This document shows positions 1-11,054 of a stretch of 64,000 nucleotides of DNA, one piece after another. A program made the position numbers and the translations under genes. This DNA is from Dichomitus squalens LYAD-421 SS1 (taxonomy: Eukaryota > Basidiomycota > Agaricomycetes > Polyporales > Polyporaceae), in assembly GCF_000275845.1 (NCBI RefSeq), contig NW_006766903.1:110824-174823 (forward strand), given 5' to 3'. The notes under the pieces were generated by a model, which searched no databases, was not told the origin of the DNA, and saw nothing but the letters and a program-made list of their open reading frames with translations. Each line of letters starts with the position of its first letter. The first letter of the stretch is position 1.

Positions 1-320
1 CATAATTGAGCAGGATGCTCATGCAGTCTAAGGGTGTGTAATGGAGGAGATATCGATGAGGGATGGTGCAAGGGGACGTGCCGGGGTACAGACAGGGGCG
101 AGAGTGAGACGTTCGAGTACGCAAGTAGTGTGTAAAGGGGGCAGGGCTCAGGAAGAATGCGTTGCGGGCGTCCGTCCAGTCCTGGCCATTGAAGGCAAGG
201 GAACGGGCTATAAACCTGCGGCCTTTGGGTGCGGTTGCGCCCCTGGGTCTCGCCTCTTGCGCCAGTCAGGTGTACGTTCGGCGGTGTCCCCGCCGTCCGT
301 CAGAACTCCCCCGCCCCTAG
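1..320. repeat. Left arm of a long-range inverted repeat
   Basis: The first ~320 bases match the reverse complement of about 57545-57856 over their whole length with scattered substitutions. Shared landmarks include CTATAAACCTGCGGCC (near 208-223) and GAGTGAGACGTTCGAGTACG (about 102-121). The match begins at the window edge, so the repeat may extend outside. The shared CTATAAA suggests the duplicated piece once carried a promoter. I see no protein I can trust in either arm. Confidence 0.85.
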
Positions 321-529
321 AGCGGGCGGACGCCCGCGACGCACGTTTCCGTTGGGATCTACGAGAGCGTTGGATACATGCAACGAGGTTAGCACTAGAC
401 TACCGGACTCTATGTAGTGGGATGTGTGTGGTCGCTTTCCTGTAATAAACGGACGAGGTAGTCAGCGTACTGTACAGCGAGCGAGTAAGAGAGGGAGGAA
501 AAAGGCGCGTCCGAGTGCGCCAGCGAGTT

Positions 530-930
530 CTATGCGTTGCGACCCCTCCGGTCTTGATCTTGATGTTGTCTCGTCTCTTTGGGTGTCACATTGCCGAAGG
601 TGTTCTGGAGACGTCGTGTCGCACTAACAAACTTGAGTAGCGGTTGTAATGCTGAGGGTGAGTTGAGGAGGGTGGGTAAGGCCCGGCCTCGTCGTCCGAG
701 GCGAGATAAGTGTTCTGAGCGCGCTGAGGCATGGGCGGGGCACTGTAGAAGGAAGTGCATCACTGTTTCCGGAGCTAAGCCGCATGCCGGGCATAGCTTC
801 GAGTCGACTCGCGCGATACGATGCAGGTGGTCGTTGAGGGGGGCATGACCGGTGCGAAGCTGGAAGAGTACTGCTGCTTGCCTCCGCGTAATTCGCCTTC
901 TTTGGAGGGGGTTTTGTTGAGGTTTCCCAG
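530..930 (-). mobile_element. 5'-truncated non-LTR (LINE) retrotransposon fragment, C-terminal end of the polymerase ORF
   Basis: Read on the minus strand, this stretch encodes the tail of a fungal LINE (Tad1/jockey-like) second ORF. It has the typical FQLRTGHAPLNDHL block followed by CPACG, ET-MHFLLQCP and an arginine-rich end with a stop at 530. The CPxCG...HFLLxCP spacing is the zinc-binding tail found after the reverse transcriptase/RNase H part of such elements. No reverse transcriptase core is present, which fits 5' truncation during insertion. The high-coordinate end lies against the exon of a transporter gene at about 930. A poly-A tract was not obvious at the low-coordinate end. Confidence 0.75.
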
Positions 931-1624
931 AAATACCGATGGGTGAACGTCCTCGGATGGGCTTGCCTCGTCGTGGGCTTTGGATTGCTCTCGCTATTAG
1001 ATCAGAGCACATCGACTGGAAAGTGGGTTGGCTACCAGATCGTAGCCGCGGCAGGCCTTGGGTTCTTAGTACGTCTCCCTCGTCATTTTAAATCTACCCC
1101 ACAATTACCACTTACCATCTATGCGTCCCCAGTACACAGCAATGGTCTTCCCCGCCCTCGCTCCGCTTCCCGTCTCGCGCACCGCCTCTGCGCTAGCCTT
1201 CTCCTCCTTCTCGCGCACCTTCGCCCAGACCTGGGGCGTCACCATCGGTTCGACCATCCTCCAGAACCGCCTGGACAAGACGCTCCCCGCGCAGTTCGGC
1301 GCGCAGTTCCCGTCTGGGGTACAGATCGCGTACGCCGCAATCCCCGTCATCGACAACCTCGAGGACCCGCTGCGCTCCGAGGTGCGCGACGCGTTCGCGA
1401 AGAGCCTACGCGTCGTGTGGTTGGCGATGATCGTGATGAGCGGCGCGGGGCTGTTGTCGGTCGGGCTGATGAGGGAGGTGCCGATGCAGAAGACGACGGA
1501 CGGGACGTACGGGCTGGACGCGATTTCCCATCCGCCGTTGCCGGATGCAGAGAAACACGGTGGGGCGGGGGTCTCGGAGAGCGCGGCCACGCAACGGACG
1601 GAGCCTGAAGTTTCTGAGCAATAA
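931..1624 (+). pseudogene. 3' fragment of a DHA2-family MFS drug/H+ antiporter
   Basis: Two exons remain: about 931-1068 and 1133-1624, joined by a 64-nt GT-AG intron (1069-1132). Joining them restores a typical DHA2 (14-span) stretch: KYRWVNVLGW, then a membrane segment with WVGYQIVAAAGLGF, then FPALAPLPVSRTASALAF, FAQTWGVTIGSTILQNRL and a final membrane span ending in a short hydrophilic tail and stop. Family members have about 500-600 residues; only the last ~210 are here. The upstream part is replaced by the LINE fragment, and no N-terminal exons occur before it, so this is a truncated remnant. Confidence 0.8.
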
Positions 1625-1989
1625 AACGTCTGCTGTACAGATAGAAGTCCACATTGAAGGGTATGGGTTATTGGGAACACTACTTGATGTACACTGTGCA
1701 TCATCGGCACCACTCTCTGTCTAGGTCTGCCAGCCCTCCATCTCGACATCGAAAATCCCCAGAGGACCTCGATCCCAAAAACGCCTTCCTCTCTTCCAAG
1801 TCCCTGCACGTGGCTACCTCCCGGCAGAACTTGACCCATAACCGACCATTCGCCGAAACTCCTGAACTCATCCGCACAGCTCGGTCCTCGCTATGTGCCA
1901 GCTTCAGCAGCTCGTCCAGCTCGTCCATCTTGCTCGCAGACGCGCGCATGCAATCCTACCACAATGCAACCCATATCCCTGTCCCCCTT

Positions 1990-2320
1990 GAAGATCTGGA
2001 CGACCGCCTGCTCGCATAGCCCATCAACTTCGACCGCGCGTCGACGACCCGCTCCAGGCCCGGCGACCCCAAGCGCTCCGAGCAGCATCCGCTACGCCTC
2101 GCGCCCGCGCTGCACGTGTGGAGGTACGCCATTGGGAGGACGGACCTGGTGTTGGTGAGGTGCGCGATATCGAGCGCCGCGGTGATCGCGTCGCGCGGCT
2201 CGTCCAAATCGCCGGTGTAGCACTCGATGGGGTGCGCGATGCCCTGCGCGACGAGCTGATCGACTTGGTACTTGTGCCCGAGGCAGACGATTGCGAAGGC
2301 CATCGAAATACGAACGCACT
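1990..2320 (-). pseudogene. BTB-family paralogue fragment (type with LGHKYQ block)
   Basis: On the minus strand a block reading FAIVCLGHKYQVDQLVAQG, then ITAALDIAHLTNTRSVLPMAY, matches the middle part of the BTB paralogues elsewhere in this window (LGHKYQ followed by the NLARLTG-like block). The upstream BTB domain exon is missing: an inverted-repeat element begins at 2332, close to where the preceding intron should be. The downstream part loses similarity after about 2080. I take it as a remnant. Confidence 0.55.
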
Positions 2321-2331
2321 TGTAAGACCTA

Positions 2332-2373
2332 CAGCAAAGAGTGTATTGATACGGAAAACGCGTTTTGCGCGAG
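2332..2373 (+). repeat. Left terminal inverted repeat of the 1.14-kb element
   Basis: 42-bp arm beginning CAGCAAAGAG, directly after a TA dinucleotide. It differs at two positions from the other arm. Confidence 0.8.
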
Positions 2374-3434
2374 CCAGCGTCTGTCGGGCGCTCTTGCACC
2401 CAAACGCTGTGCCGGGCAGACGGGGACTGAAAGGCAGCCGGAAACCGGATGGTCACCTCGTCACAGTGCCCTTCCCGAACGGCTTTGAGTTGCGTGAGAT
2501 AGCAAACTCTTCAACAAAGATGTGCATGTCAAGCACTGATGAGACATATGTATGACGGTGCATCTGTACAAAAAATAGGTGGGCAAGGTCGCGCGCGGTG
2601 CGTTCAAGTCCGTGATCGTGTTTGGTGCTGTTTTCCAGGTCCCAGCGTCTAGATTAACCCGGTTCTGTACTTCGAGCTGCGAGGATATTCAGTGTTACTG
2701 TACGCTTATCTCGTATTTTGTTATATTGAGGTCCTAGTCCTTACTTCAAACTCAATTGCTGGTTTCTCGGTAAGCATGAGCAGAAGCACAATGTAAGATC
2801 TAGGTGTTGTACTCGATTGCACTGAGGTTTGATGGCGGCAAATGAACTGATATGCTCGGCTATTCTCGGCCAGCGCTTGGCATTCATCTCGAAGTCAGTC
2901 AACCTCTCCTGTCGATGACATCGGCGGAGATATATGCATTAATAGTGATAAAGGCATCTAATAACACACAGAGATCATTCAAAAGGCATGCTAGGGGAGA
3001 CAACACCCGATAAAGGTACACGGTGAGGAGGATGCCCCGGGCACTGAATCGCTTAGATTAGCTGCTATGCATCCGGATCAATCCAGTCCGATCTACTCGA
3101 CAACGGAGTCAAACTGCAGTCGTGCTTTCAGTGTCAACTCCCAGGTCCTACGACAAGGTATTCTAGCCTACTTCCTAGACAAATATGCTCGCTAAGGTGG
3201 AAACCACAAACAACAGTAGAAACACACAGCAAGACCTGAGAGTACAATAAATGTACAATTATACCTCCATACATATGGAGCATTTATGGGAGCAATGTAA
3301 GTGGTTTGGGATGGAACAAAAAACATGTGTCCATCTCGAGGGATATGCGTCACTGCGAAGTAACACTAAGTAACCCAGTCACAACTATCAACGTCTGGAT
3401 CGCGTGATCCTCTGGCGTCTTTGGAAGCGCCGGT

Positions 3435-3476
3435 CTCGCGCAAAACGCGTTTTCCGTATCCATACGCTCTTTGCTG
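3435..3476 (-). repeat. Right terminal inverted repeat of the 1.14-kb element
   Basis: The reverse complement begins CAGCAAAGAG and is followed on the plus strand by TA (3477-3478). Confidence 0.8.
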
Positions 3477-3478
3477 TA

Positions 3479-4940
3479 AGAGATTCAGAATTTGGCGTGG
3501 CGGGAGCGTAAGTCGAGACGGCATCCGCGAAATCACACCATAGACGCGGGGTTCCTCTCTTTCGTCTGCTGCACATCCCGGAGAGTGAAGCATTCCGAGT
3601 CTGAGAAGCCTGTTGACAGTGGGCGGGATGAATTCTGCTGTCGTGGATCTAGAGAGGATTACTTACAAGTTCCCTCAATCCTGCTGTTCTAGAGGTCCGA
3701 AGATGCCAGCTCTACGCAGGCGAGTGGTCAGGCATGGAGACGATGATTGACCGCATCTGCGCCTGCGATGAAACTTGGACACGTTGCTCAAATTTATTGG
3801 CGTCTTCCCTTCAATCATGGTGCGTCGATTCTGGCCTTCCATCCATCTAGCCCACTATGCTGTGTCTTCATGATCAGTTGCGCAATGATATGCCACCACA
3901 CCTGTGAATCCGGGGTTCAAAGTGCCTCAGGCTGTGTTGTAGTCGTATGTTGTTCGCGTCATGGTCGCTCCGCGTTCTGACTTGTGCTCGATATCAACAG
4001 CGCCCCAGCGATGTCGATGAATGGGCACATGTTAGAACAACGAAAGTCGACACCCTCTTATCTATAGCCATCAGGACAGGCTCGGATGAACGAGTTTATG
4101 GGTTACCAGGCAATGTAAATCTGTCTTCCTATTAATTTGCAGTCAGTGAGGCGTCTACTGACGAGAGCTACGAGTTGTCGAGCACACCTCCCTACCCACA
4201 TGAACGGACAGAGTCTTCTGCGATGTTTCTATGTGCGAAATTGCAAGGTAAGATCTATTGCCGCATGGTTCTCGCCTCACAGGCTGGGAATTATAGGGTC
4301 ACATTCCCCCGCCAAATTCATATAGGTTTTAGAGTCCATAGGTTACCAGGGGTCTATCGGCGTTGCGGATGACGATGCGGCCGCGGGTGTTGCCAGATTG
4401 AGGAGAGATCTCTGCCCTGGAGTTGCCACAGAAAGCTTAGTCAGGCAATCTCAAAACCAATGGGAGGGCGCCGTTGACTTGAAAAGGAAATACTTTGGGG
4501 TTTAGCCTTGCCGCCCAACACAGGAAACACTTTCCTTCATTTCGCCAAAGCATATCAACCGCGGCAAGTGTACGATCTCTCCCTAGCGAGTGCCGCTAGT
4601 CGTTCGATGCCCATAAGCCAGTCTGATCGCACTCTGGGCATGTGCATTCGAATCCACGCCGCCATCATACGCCCCGCTACGGGATGGAACAAAATGGTAT
4701 TAACCGCCGGGGCAGTATCGACCCTCTATTTATCCTCCTATCGACCTTCCAGCGTTCCTGGCCCGACAATCGTACCTGGCGTTTTCCGCCTTCTGTGTCT
4801 CAGAATTACCTCATACCGCCCATGTTGCCGTAGCCGTCGTCCTCCGTTTCCTCCTCCACGATCACCTCTTCGTCGTCCTTGCCCTTCATTGTATTGCCAG
4901 CACCTGCCAGCCGCCTAGAGGTTTCTTTACATCACCCACC
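3479..4940. other. Intergenic, no gene recognised
   Basis: Only short ORFs without family resemblance. The last ~150 bases before 4941 are pyrimidine-rich and end in a CACC context, as expected for the promoter and leader of the downstream gene. Confidence 0.5.
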
Positions 4941-6092
4941 ATGACGCTTCCAGAGATCAAGGTCTACGCCTCGCGCGATTTCAAGCACTACCGCGTCGTC
5001 TCATCCCCCGTCGCAGACATCGCGGCACGCTTCTACGGGTTCATGTCCTCGAACTCGGAGGCGGCATCGCACGCTCGCTACGCCTACGCTACCGCGTACC
5101 AGGGCGTCGAGCCCCGCACACCCGGCGGCTTCCAGGGCTCGGAGCTCGACCACGCCGTGCAGCACATGCTCGCGCACCCGCCGATAATCGTGTTCGCCCA
5201 GGGCCCGATGCACCCCTGGGGCCTCTTCGAGGACGCGGAGCTGCAGAGTATCAGCTCGGAGGCGACGGGGACGAGTGCCGTCCAGTTGGACCCTGTGAAC
5301 TGCGTGCGTATTTGCTATCTCGTTCTTCTTCCCCGCCGTACCTCGCATCTGACAGGGATGCAGATATTCTTGCCGTGGGCGGTGCACCAGGCGCTGAAGG
5401 AGGGGATGGAGGGCGACGACGAGCAGGACAAGGCGGTCGCGTCGTTCTTCTTGCTCGCAGGTATCGTGCACGAGACTGCGCATTGGATTGCTGCATGCGT
5501 GCGTCCAGTCGTGAAATTGCAGGGCGAAACGCTTCTCACACTCCTTGTCTTCTAGCGCCATGGGTACAAGCGTGATCCGACGCGGGACAGGAAGAAAACG
5601 TCGCTGCTCGCGAAGCTCGACTTCACGAAGACGAAGATCACCACCCACACGCGTCGCGACTGGGGCACTCACGCGAAAGAGCTCTTACTGGGCTGCGCCT
5701 ACACCTTCATGTACGTCTTGTACTCTATATTATCCCTCAAATGTTCCGCGAAACCCTCCCACCCCTTCCTCGGGCCCTGTACCATCTATCTGCCTTGACA
5801 TAACCGTGTTCACATGACACTCTCTTCCCACAGGTCATACGCTGACGGTACGCATGAAGTCGTCTCGGAGCGCGTCAAGCCGGTCCTCCCGCACCTCCGG
5901 CCCGCACTCTCGCCCGAGGTGCAGACGCACTGTACCGGCTTCCCCCTTCCCGAGGTCATCGACATATCCAAGTACGGCACACCGAAGGAGCACGAGGTGC
6001 CCAAATGGCGGCCGAAGAGCGACTTCCTCGTCGTGAGCTGCATGAGCCCCGACTTCGCCTGCCATCATGGCGCATGTCGTCTACGGGATTAG
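4941..6092 (+). CDS. Putative HExxH-motif metallopeptidase-like protein (fungal, uncharacterised)
   Basis: Four exons can be joined in frame: 4941-5307, 5356-5498, 5556-5710 and 5834-6092, giving about 307 residues. Introns are 48, 57 and 123 nt with GT-AG ends. The ATG sits in a good context (CACCATGA). Exon 2 carries VHETAHWI (5466-5489, about residues 160-167), a textbook HExxH zinc site. The third ligand usual in zincins is not obvious, although a late CHHGAC cluster near the end could contribute. There is no signal peptide or membrane span, so it is probably intracellular. I do not recognise a named family with certainty; basidiomycetes have many such HExxH proteins of unknown substrate. 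The reading frame is intact and GC-rich, unlike the decayed neighbours. Confidence 0.75.
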
Positions 6093-6537
6093 GGTCGGAC
6101 AGGTCCTCTCTGGATCTGTGGCTAGAGGTGGGATCAGGAAGATATGCGGATACGTGCGATGATTCGTCCCATGGTGATGTCGCGGAGCCCAAGCTTGTCT
6201 AGGAAGAGCGGGCCCGGTATGTTTCCGGCGCATGCTCAATGTATACCAGCATTGTTCCCTTCTGCTCGCGTTCCTTTTCATCTATCATCGACATACGTTA
6301 TTCATCATATATGGTACAACTCGTAGATTTGCAAAGCGGTATGACTGATACGAGCTCCTCTGCTTGAGGCATGGGTTTGCATAGTCGTTCTGAGATACAC
6401 CCTAGACGACGGGTTCCGTAAATGTTGCCCTCGGAAGATATAGCTGGTCGCAGAATAAGGAGAATTGTATTCAAGCAACCGCGGACGCGATATCTATCAT
6501 GTGGAGAAATATACATGCATCCTCAGATCTCCTCGTC
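6093..6537. other. Intergenic, nothing recognised
   Basis: AT-richer spacer between the HExxH gene and the 3' end of the minus-strand BTB gene. Confidence 0.4.
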
Positions 6538-7600
6538 TCAGGGTGGCGGATAACCCTCCACAACCTCAACCTCCCATCCGTCTGGCACAACGACGTCAAA
6601 TATGCAGGCAGGGCATTCCAGAACTTCTGCCGCTCCTTGTAGATGCGCTCGCCGGCATGGTAGAGACAGTTGGGGCACAGGTTTGGTGATCTGTACGCCT
6701 CCACCTTCCCCTCCGCCATCAAGTCGTCGACTGTTACAGTGGACAGCCCCCCTCTCTTGAACTTGCGCCGCCAGCGCTGAATCCATTCCTTGCAGACATC
6801 CATGTGATGGCACGTCTCGTCTTCGAAATGACACTCGTAATCGACACTCACGGACTCCGATACCCCGATTGCGGCCCGGACATTCCACAAAACGAGCGTC
6901 TCCTTCGCGGCGAAGCACCCTTCGAGATCCTCGGGACTCAGGAACTCCCGCGAGCCGTCCTCGCGCGTGAAGCCTTGAGTGATCTTCTTCTCCAGATCGC
7001 AGCACTCGAGGAGCGCAAACGGCAGGAGGTCGTGACTCTCGGTGAGACGGGCGAGATTCACGACGGCAATCGCGCACTGGCCCACAACATCAACGGGGCG
7101 ATCTTCTCTGATAGGGCTGTTGTACCCGGCGCTCATATTGGGACATTTCGGACAGGGAGGGCCGTCGGGTAGGCGCGTCGGAGGTGGTAGAGACCTTCGT
7201 CAACGAGCTTGTCGATTCGGTACTTGTGGCCGAGGCGGATCCATGCGGAGATAGCATGGAAGTGAAGATGTCTAGGTGAGGATGGATGTAGAGCCATGGT
7301 CAGGAGGAGGTGCGCACGTATGAGTCTGGGCACAACGCACTCGAACGATCGTCCGATCGTGAAGACGCGCAAGACGTGTCTGAGGTCCTCCGGGGAGTCA
7401 GAGAGGTGTATCAGCGGACATTCGGGGCTCTGTTCTTGCTCCTGGTATAGCAAATGAGGTTCAATGGGCTGGGGATTGGACAGCATGTCGCGGAAAAGAG
7501 GAGAGTGCTTGGCAAGGGGACCGCGATAGACGCGGAACTCGACATTGCGGGCAATGAGAATGATAGTGCCGTCCTCGTACCAGAGTCCGTAGTCCCGAGA
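6538..7600 (-). pseudogene. BTB/POZ paralogue with two frameshifts
   Basis: Minus-strand member of the local BTB family. The BTB domain opens with LWYEDGTIILIARNVEFRVY and continues to LAKHSPLFRDML, then SPEDLRHVLRVFTIG. A 69-nt intron (7272-7340, phase 2) precedes AISAWIRLGHKYRIDKLV, the same intron site as in its paralogues. At 7133-7136 the frame must shift by one (ATATGA overlap) to continue into the NLARLTESHDLLPFALLEC block. A second shift near 6610-6620 is needed to reach the normal ending VVVPDGWEVE. The C-terminal cysteine part is present (C-x6-C, later LCPNC). No convincing start codon was found upstream of 7600. Two frameshifts make a pseudogene likely, unless they are assembly errors. 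Confidence 0.75.
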
Positions 7601-8172
7601 GAGAGGCTCTGGTACAAGACGCGTACGGTGGGAACACGACGCGCCCCGGCTACAACAGTCTGGGTGACGTCAAATGCACGTGCTGCGTGATTGATGACAT
7701 GTAGGTTGGGCCACACGACACAGACGCCTTCCAGGGCCTCTTTGCTTTGTTGCTGACCACGACAATCCAATACGCGATGCTGCTGTTCCCCATGCGATGC
7801 GACTTGACCTTACAACACACCTTGTGAACCCTTGCTTGGCATCTTCACTCAAAGCATCTAGCGTGTTGACATCATGTGGCCCGTGCCGCCCGGTCCTGAG
7901 AGGTTAAGATCACAGCAAATGGTAATTGCGTAGTACCCGAATCTGCTAAGAAGCGGCAAGGATTAGGAGGTCGAGGCGGTGCCCAGTCACCAAGGCAATA
8001 ACAAAGAAGTCTCTGAGAAGCCCGCCTACGTACATATGAAGTCTCTCACGCGCGTAACACGTGTGTAAATAGAAGTCTCCGTAATGTGGGAGCGGTGGCT
8101 ACGACTCGGAGGTCTCTTCAAGACGCCTACCATCTTCGACTGCACGGCACTGAAGATCAGACGTACCAGATC
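7601..8172. other. Divergent spacer between two BTB genes
   Basis: Lies between head-to-head BTB genes (minus-strand below, plus-strand above) and probably holds both promoters. No gene is recognised. Confidence 0.4.
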
Positions 8173-9262
8173 ATGTTGGGTCGTCACCCAGACGTCAAGG
8201 GACAGGGATTCGACTCATGCGCAGACGCGGATACTCCACAGGCAGGACCGAGGAAGTGTGATGAGGAATTCTGGTACGAGGACGGGACGATCATCCTGAT
8301 CGTTGGCGATGTCGAGTTTCGGGTCTTCAAAGGCCTCCTAGTCGACCGCTCTTCAGTATTCCGCGACATGTTCGCCTTTCCTCAGCCTCCTTCGGGTGCC
8401 TCGACATCGGCAGGACAGACCTCTTGTCCAGAGGTGGCGTTAACGGACTCACCGGCAGACGTCCGGCATCTGCTCCACTTTCTGATGCCTGGAGGGAAGT
8501 CAGCGTTAGTACCATTTCACTGTCCAACTAGGGCTGACCTCACTGATCTCTTACGATACACACAGGCCCCCCAGTCCTAAGGACTCCACGTTTGATAATA
8601 TTTTCGCATGCATCTGTCTTGGACACAAGTACCAGATCGACTACGTCGTACAGCAAGGTCTCGAACTCCTCAGAGCGAAAATCCCGGCGGTCGATGTTGT
8701 TCAGACCTCCCTGGGTAACACTACCTTCCGCAAGCCCCAAATGTCTAGGGATAACACGATCCGCGTTATCAAGCTTGCCCGCCTTCTGGATGCCAATGAT
8801 CTCCTCTTCCAGGGGGTCTGGTCTGCCGCATACTTTACCCCACAAGAGCTCAGTCAGGGCTTCTTGCGACCTGACGGCACCCACGAGGTTCTGTCGACTT
8901 CCGATTTGGCCCTGTGCTTCTCCGCAAAGGAGCGCCTGATCCAGGAGCATGTCAGACGCATCATGCGTTGGCTCACCCCCGTAGTTGCCTCTTAGTGTGA
9001 GCCGCGCGGGCCGTCTGGAAAGACGTGCTACGGCAAGTTGGCTAAGGCCTTGCAGCTTACCGAAAGCGAAATTGACGCCTGGCCCATCCTTGAACATTTC
9101 ACATGCTGGAAGCTGCAGGACGACCAGAAATTCGGGATTTGCAACGACTGCCTAGCCCTGCTCAGAAAGCGGGAGACTGATGGCCGAATGGACGTCTGGA
9201 AGAGACTGCCCGAAATCATTGGGGTTGAGTATCCGAACTGGAATCAGACGGCCGTCGCGTGA
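8173..9262 (+). pseudogene. BTB/POZ paralogue interrupted by an in-frame TAG
   Basis: The plus-strand BTB gene starts most plausibly at ATG 8173. The BTB domain begins at FWYEDGTIILIVGDVEFRVF and includes LLVDRSSVFRDMF and SPADVRHLLHFLMP. A 61-nt intron (8505-8565, donor GTTAGT, phase 2) leads to FACICLGHKYQIDYVV and a long open second exon. At 8993-8995 an in-frame TAG interrupts the protein. Downstream, in the same frame, the typical family ending continues to 9262: KFGICNDCL, then WKRLPEIIGVEYPNW. Without the stop the protein would be about 340 residues, the usual family length. It is either a young pseudogene or a protein lacking the C-terminal cysteine module. Confidence 0.75.
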
Positions 9263-9902
9263 GCGACGCCACGATCGTAAGTCTCTCAGTCTTTGGCTGA
9301 TGCGAATCGAAGGTGGCTCAAAGGTGCGGTTGTGCAGGTGACTCACGCTGATGCGGCACGCTGGAGCCAGTTTGCTGTGGGCAAACATGAGGAGCGACCT
9401 GCCGTCCGCGGAGGTCTAGAGTCATCATGGGGGCATGAATGGGCTTGTCGCGGCTCGTTACGGTCTGTACTTTCTCCGTAGCTGTCCGTGTGTCCTAGAT
9501 GAAGCTTTCATGCTGAACAACACACGATGTTATGTTAGGTCTCCCTCACGGTAATTTGTGGAGCTGCTGAGCTGATGATATTGAGACTGCTCGAGCGACC
9601 TATCTCCCGTATTCTCGACCCGATGCGGCGCCAAATAGTAGTGTAAGGAGCAGTAACCTATGAGGCGGAGGCAAATCGAGTAGGTCGAAAGAGGGGAAGT
9701 GTATCATTACTTGGAATTATCAGTTTTATCATTCTCCTCGGCTGCAGTACAGATGGATTTGTTAGCATGACCGTAGAGCGGTGCGAATGGCGTAGGCATG
9801 ACTTACATTGTACATCAATTGACAGTAAATCTGCCTGCGTCAATCGCCTTCTCCGAGCGACAGGCATACTTCATGGGTATCTAAGGGCCTCCTTGCTCTA
9901 TC
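9263..9902. other. Convergent spacer, nothing recognised
   Basis: Lies between the 3' ends of two convergent BTB genes. Only short unrelated ORFs. Confidence 0.4.
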
Positions 9903-11054
9903 CTACCGTCGCTTGCTGGGAAAAGCATTCCAGAACTTTGCACGCTGCTTGTCGACCAGGGCACCGACGTAAATGCTGCAGTTCAAACACAGGTTCCGTG
10001 ATCTGTACGTCTCCTCTCCGTTCTCCGCCAGCAGGCTGTCGGCCCTGACGAGGTGAGTGGGGCTGATGGCGCTGAACTTGCGGCGCGTGTTCTTGAGCGA
10101 CCTCGTGCAGCTCTCCTCATCGTAGCACTCGCCGTCTTCGCCCCACGGCTCGTAGTCTATGCGCGCTCTCTCGAAGACCTTGAGCGCCGCGTCCACGTTC
10201 CGCAAGATCAGCTTGTTCTTGACCGCGAAGCACCGCCCGAGGTCCTCTACCGCCAGGTGCTCTCTCGTTCCGTCCTCGCGCTCGAAGCCTTGCATGATCG
10301 TCTCGCCGAGCTTACAGCACTCGAGGAGTGCGAGGGGTAGGAGGGCGTGGTTCTCTGTGAGGCGCGCGAGGTTCACGACAGCGATCGCGGACTGTTTGAT
10401 GTAGTCCTTCGGTCGGTCCTCCCTTATTGGCGTGGAGTCCTTATAAACGTCGCTGTAGAGAGGGTGTGAGCTCGTGAGGCGGGTTGGGTAGGCGCGGCGG
10501 AGGTAGCGGAGACCCTCCTCGACGAGCTTCTCGAATTGGTACTTGTGCCCCAGCCGGATCCACAAGGAGACTACGTGAAAGGACGGTGTCTGCGCCCGAA
10601 GATGTCTGTACGTAGAAGAAGGCGATTGAGATGTGACATCTAGATATGGGTTCGAGCGCCACTCACTCGAGGGACGCTCCGGCAGTGAACTTGCGCGCAG
10701 GACGTGTCTGAGGTCTTCGGGAGAGTCCGTTAGGTATATGACTGGACAGCTAGGGTTGAAATTTGAGGCTGCCGTATCAAACGCCGGACTCGGGGCCTGA
10801 GGTATTGAGAACATGTCATGAAAGACGGGAGAATGCTTGGCCAGGGCGGCGGTAGACACGGAACTCGATGTTCTTCGCAACCAGAGCGATTGTGCCGTCT
10901 TGTCTTTCGCGGGGGATGCTTGTTGTTCTTCTATCGAGATGCGAGGCCGTTTGTTCGGCGGAGCGGTACCGGCTGTTCGCATCGTGGGCGGGCGTAAGGC
11001 TTGAGCTGACAACTCGTCGATATCAATGTGATTGACCCGCATCACGTGACTCAT
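9903..11054 (-). pseudogene. BTB/POZ paralogue whose open frame depends on compensating indels
   Basis: There is a 383-codon uninterrupted ORF on the minus strand (ATG at 11054). It shares the start motif PPNKRPR with its paralogues, then LAKHSPVFHDMF, SPEDLRHVLR, SLWIRLGHKYQFEKLV, NLARLTENHALLPLALLEC and the cysteine module (C-x5-C, LCLNC, FWNAFP). Between about 10845 and 10905, however, it is translated out of frame: another frame there reads GTIALVAKNIEFRVY, the true BTB strand. The FWYE segment is lost. The canonical intron (10606-10666, 61 nt, GTGAGT...ACAG) is read through, and splicing it would not restore frame after a nearby 2-nt length difference. The C-terminus stops right after FWNAFPSKRR. 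It looks like a decayed copy that happens to lack stops. Confidence 0.75.

Larger units (their letters stand above)
2332..3476. mobile_element. Non-autonomous terminal-inverted-repeat DNA transposon (~1.14 kb, TA target site)
   Basis: The ends are inverted copies: 2332-2373 and the reverse complement of 3435-3476 agree at 40 of 42 positions, both starting CAGCAAAGAG and containing the palindrome AAAACGCGTTTT. The element is flanked on both sides by TA (2330-2331 and 3477-3478), the target duplication expected for Tc1/mariner/pogo-type elements. No transposase-like ORF is present inside, so it would depend on a helper element. The interior is AT-richer than its surroundings and has no recognisable gene. 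It lies beside the BTB fragment and may have inserted in its intron. Confidence 0.7.
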
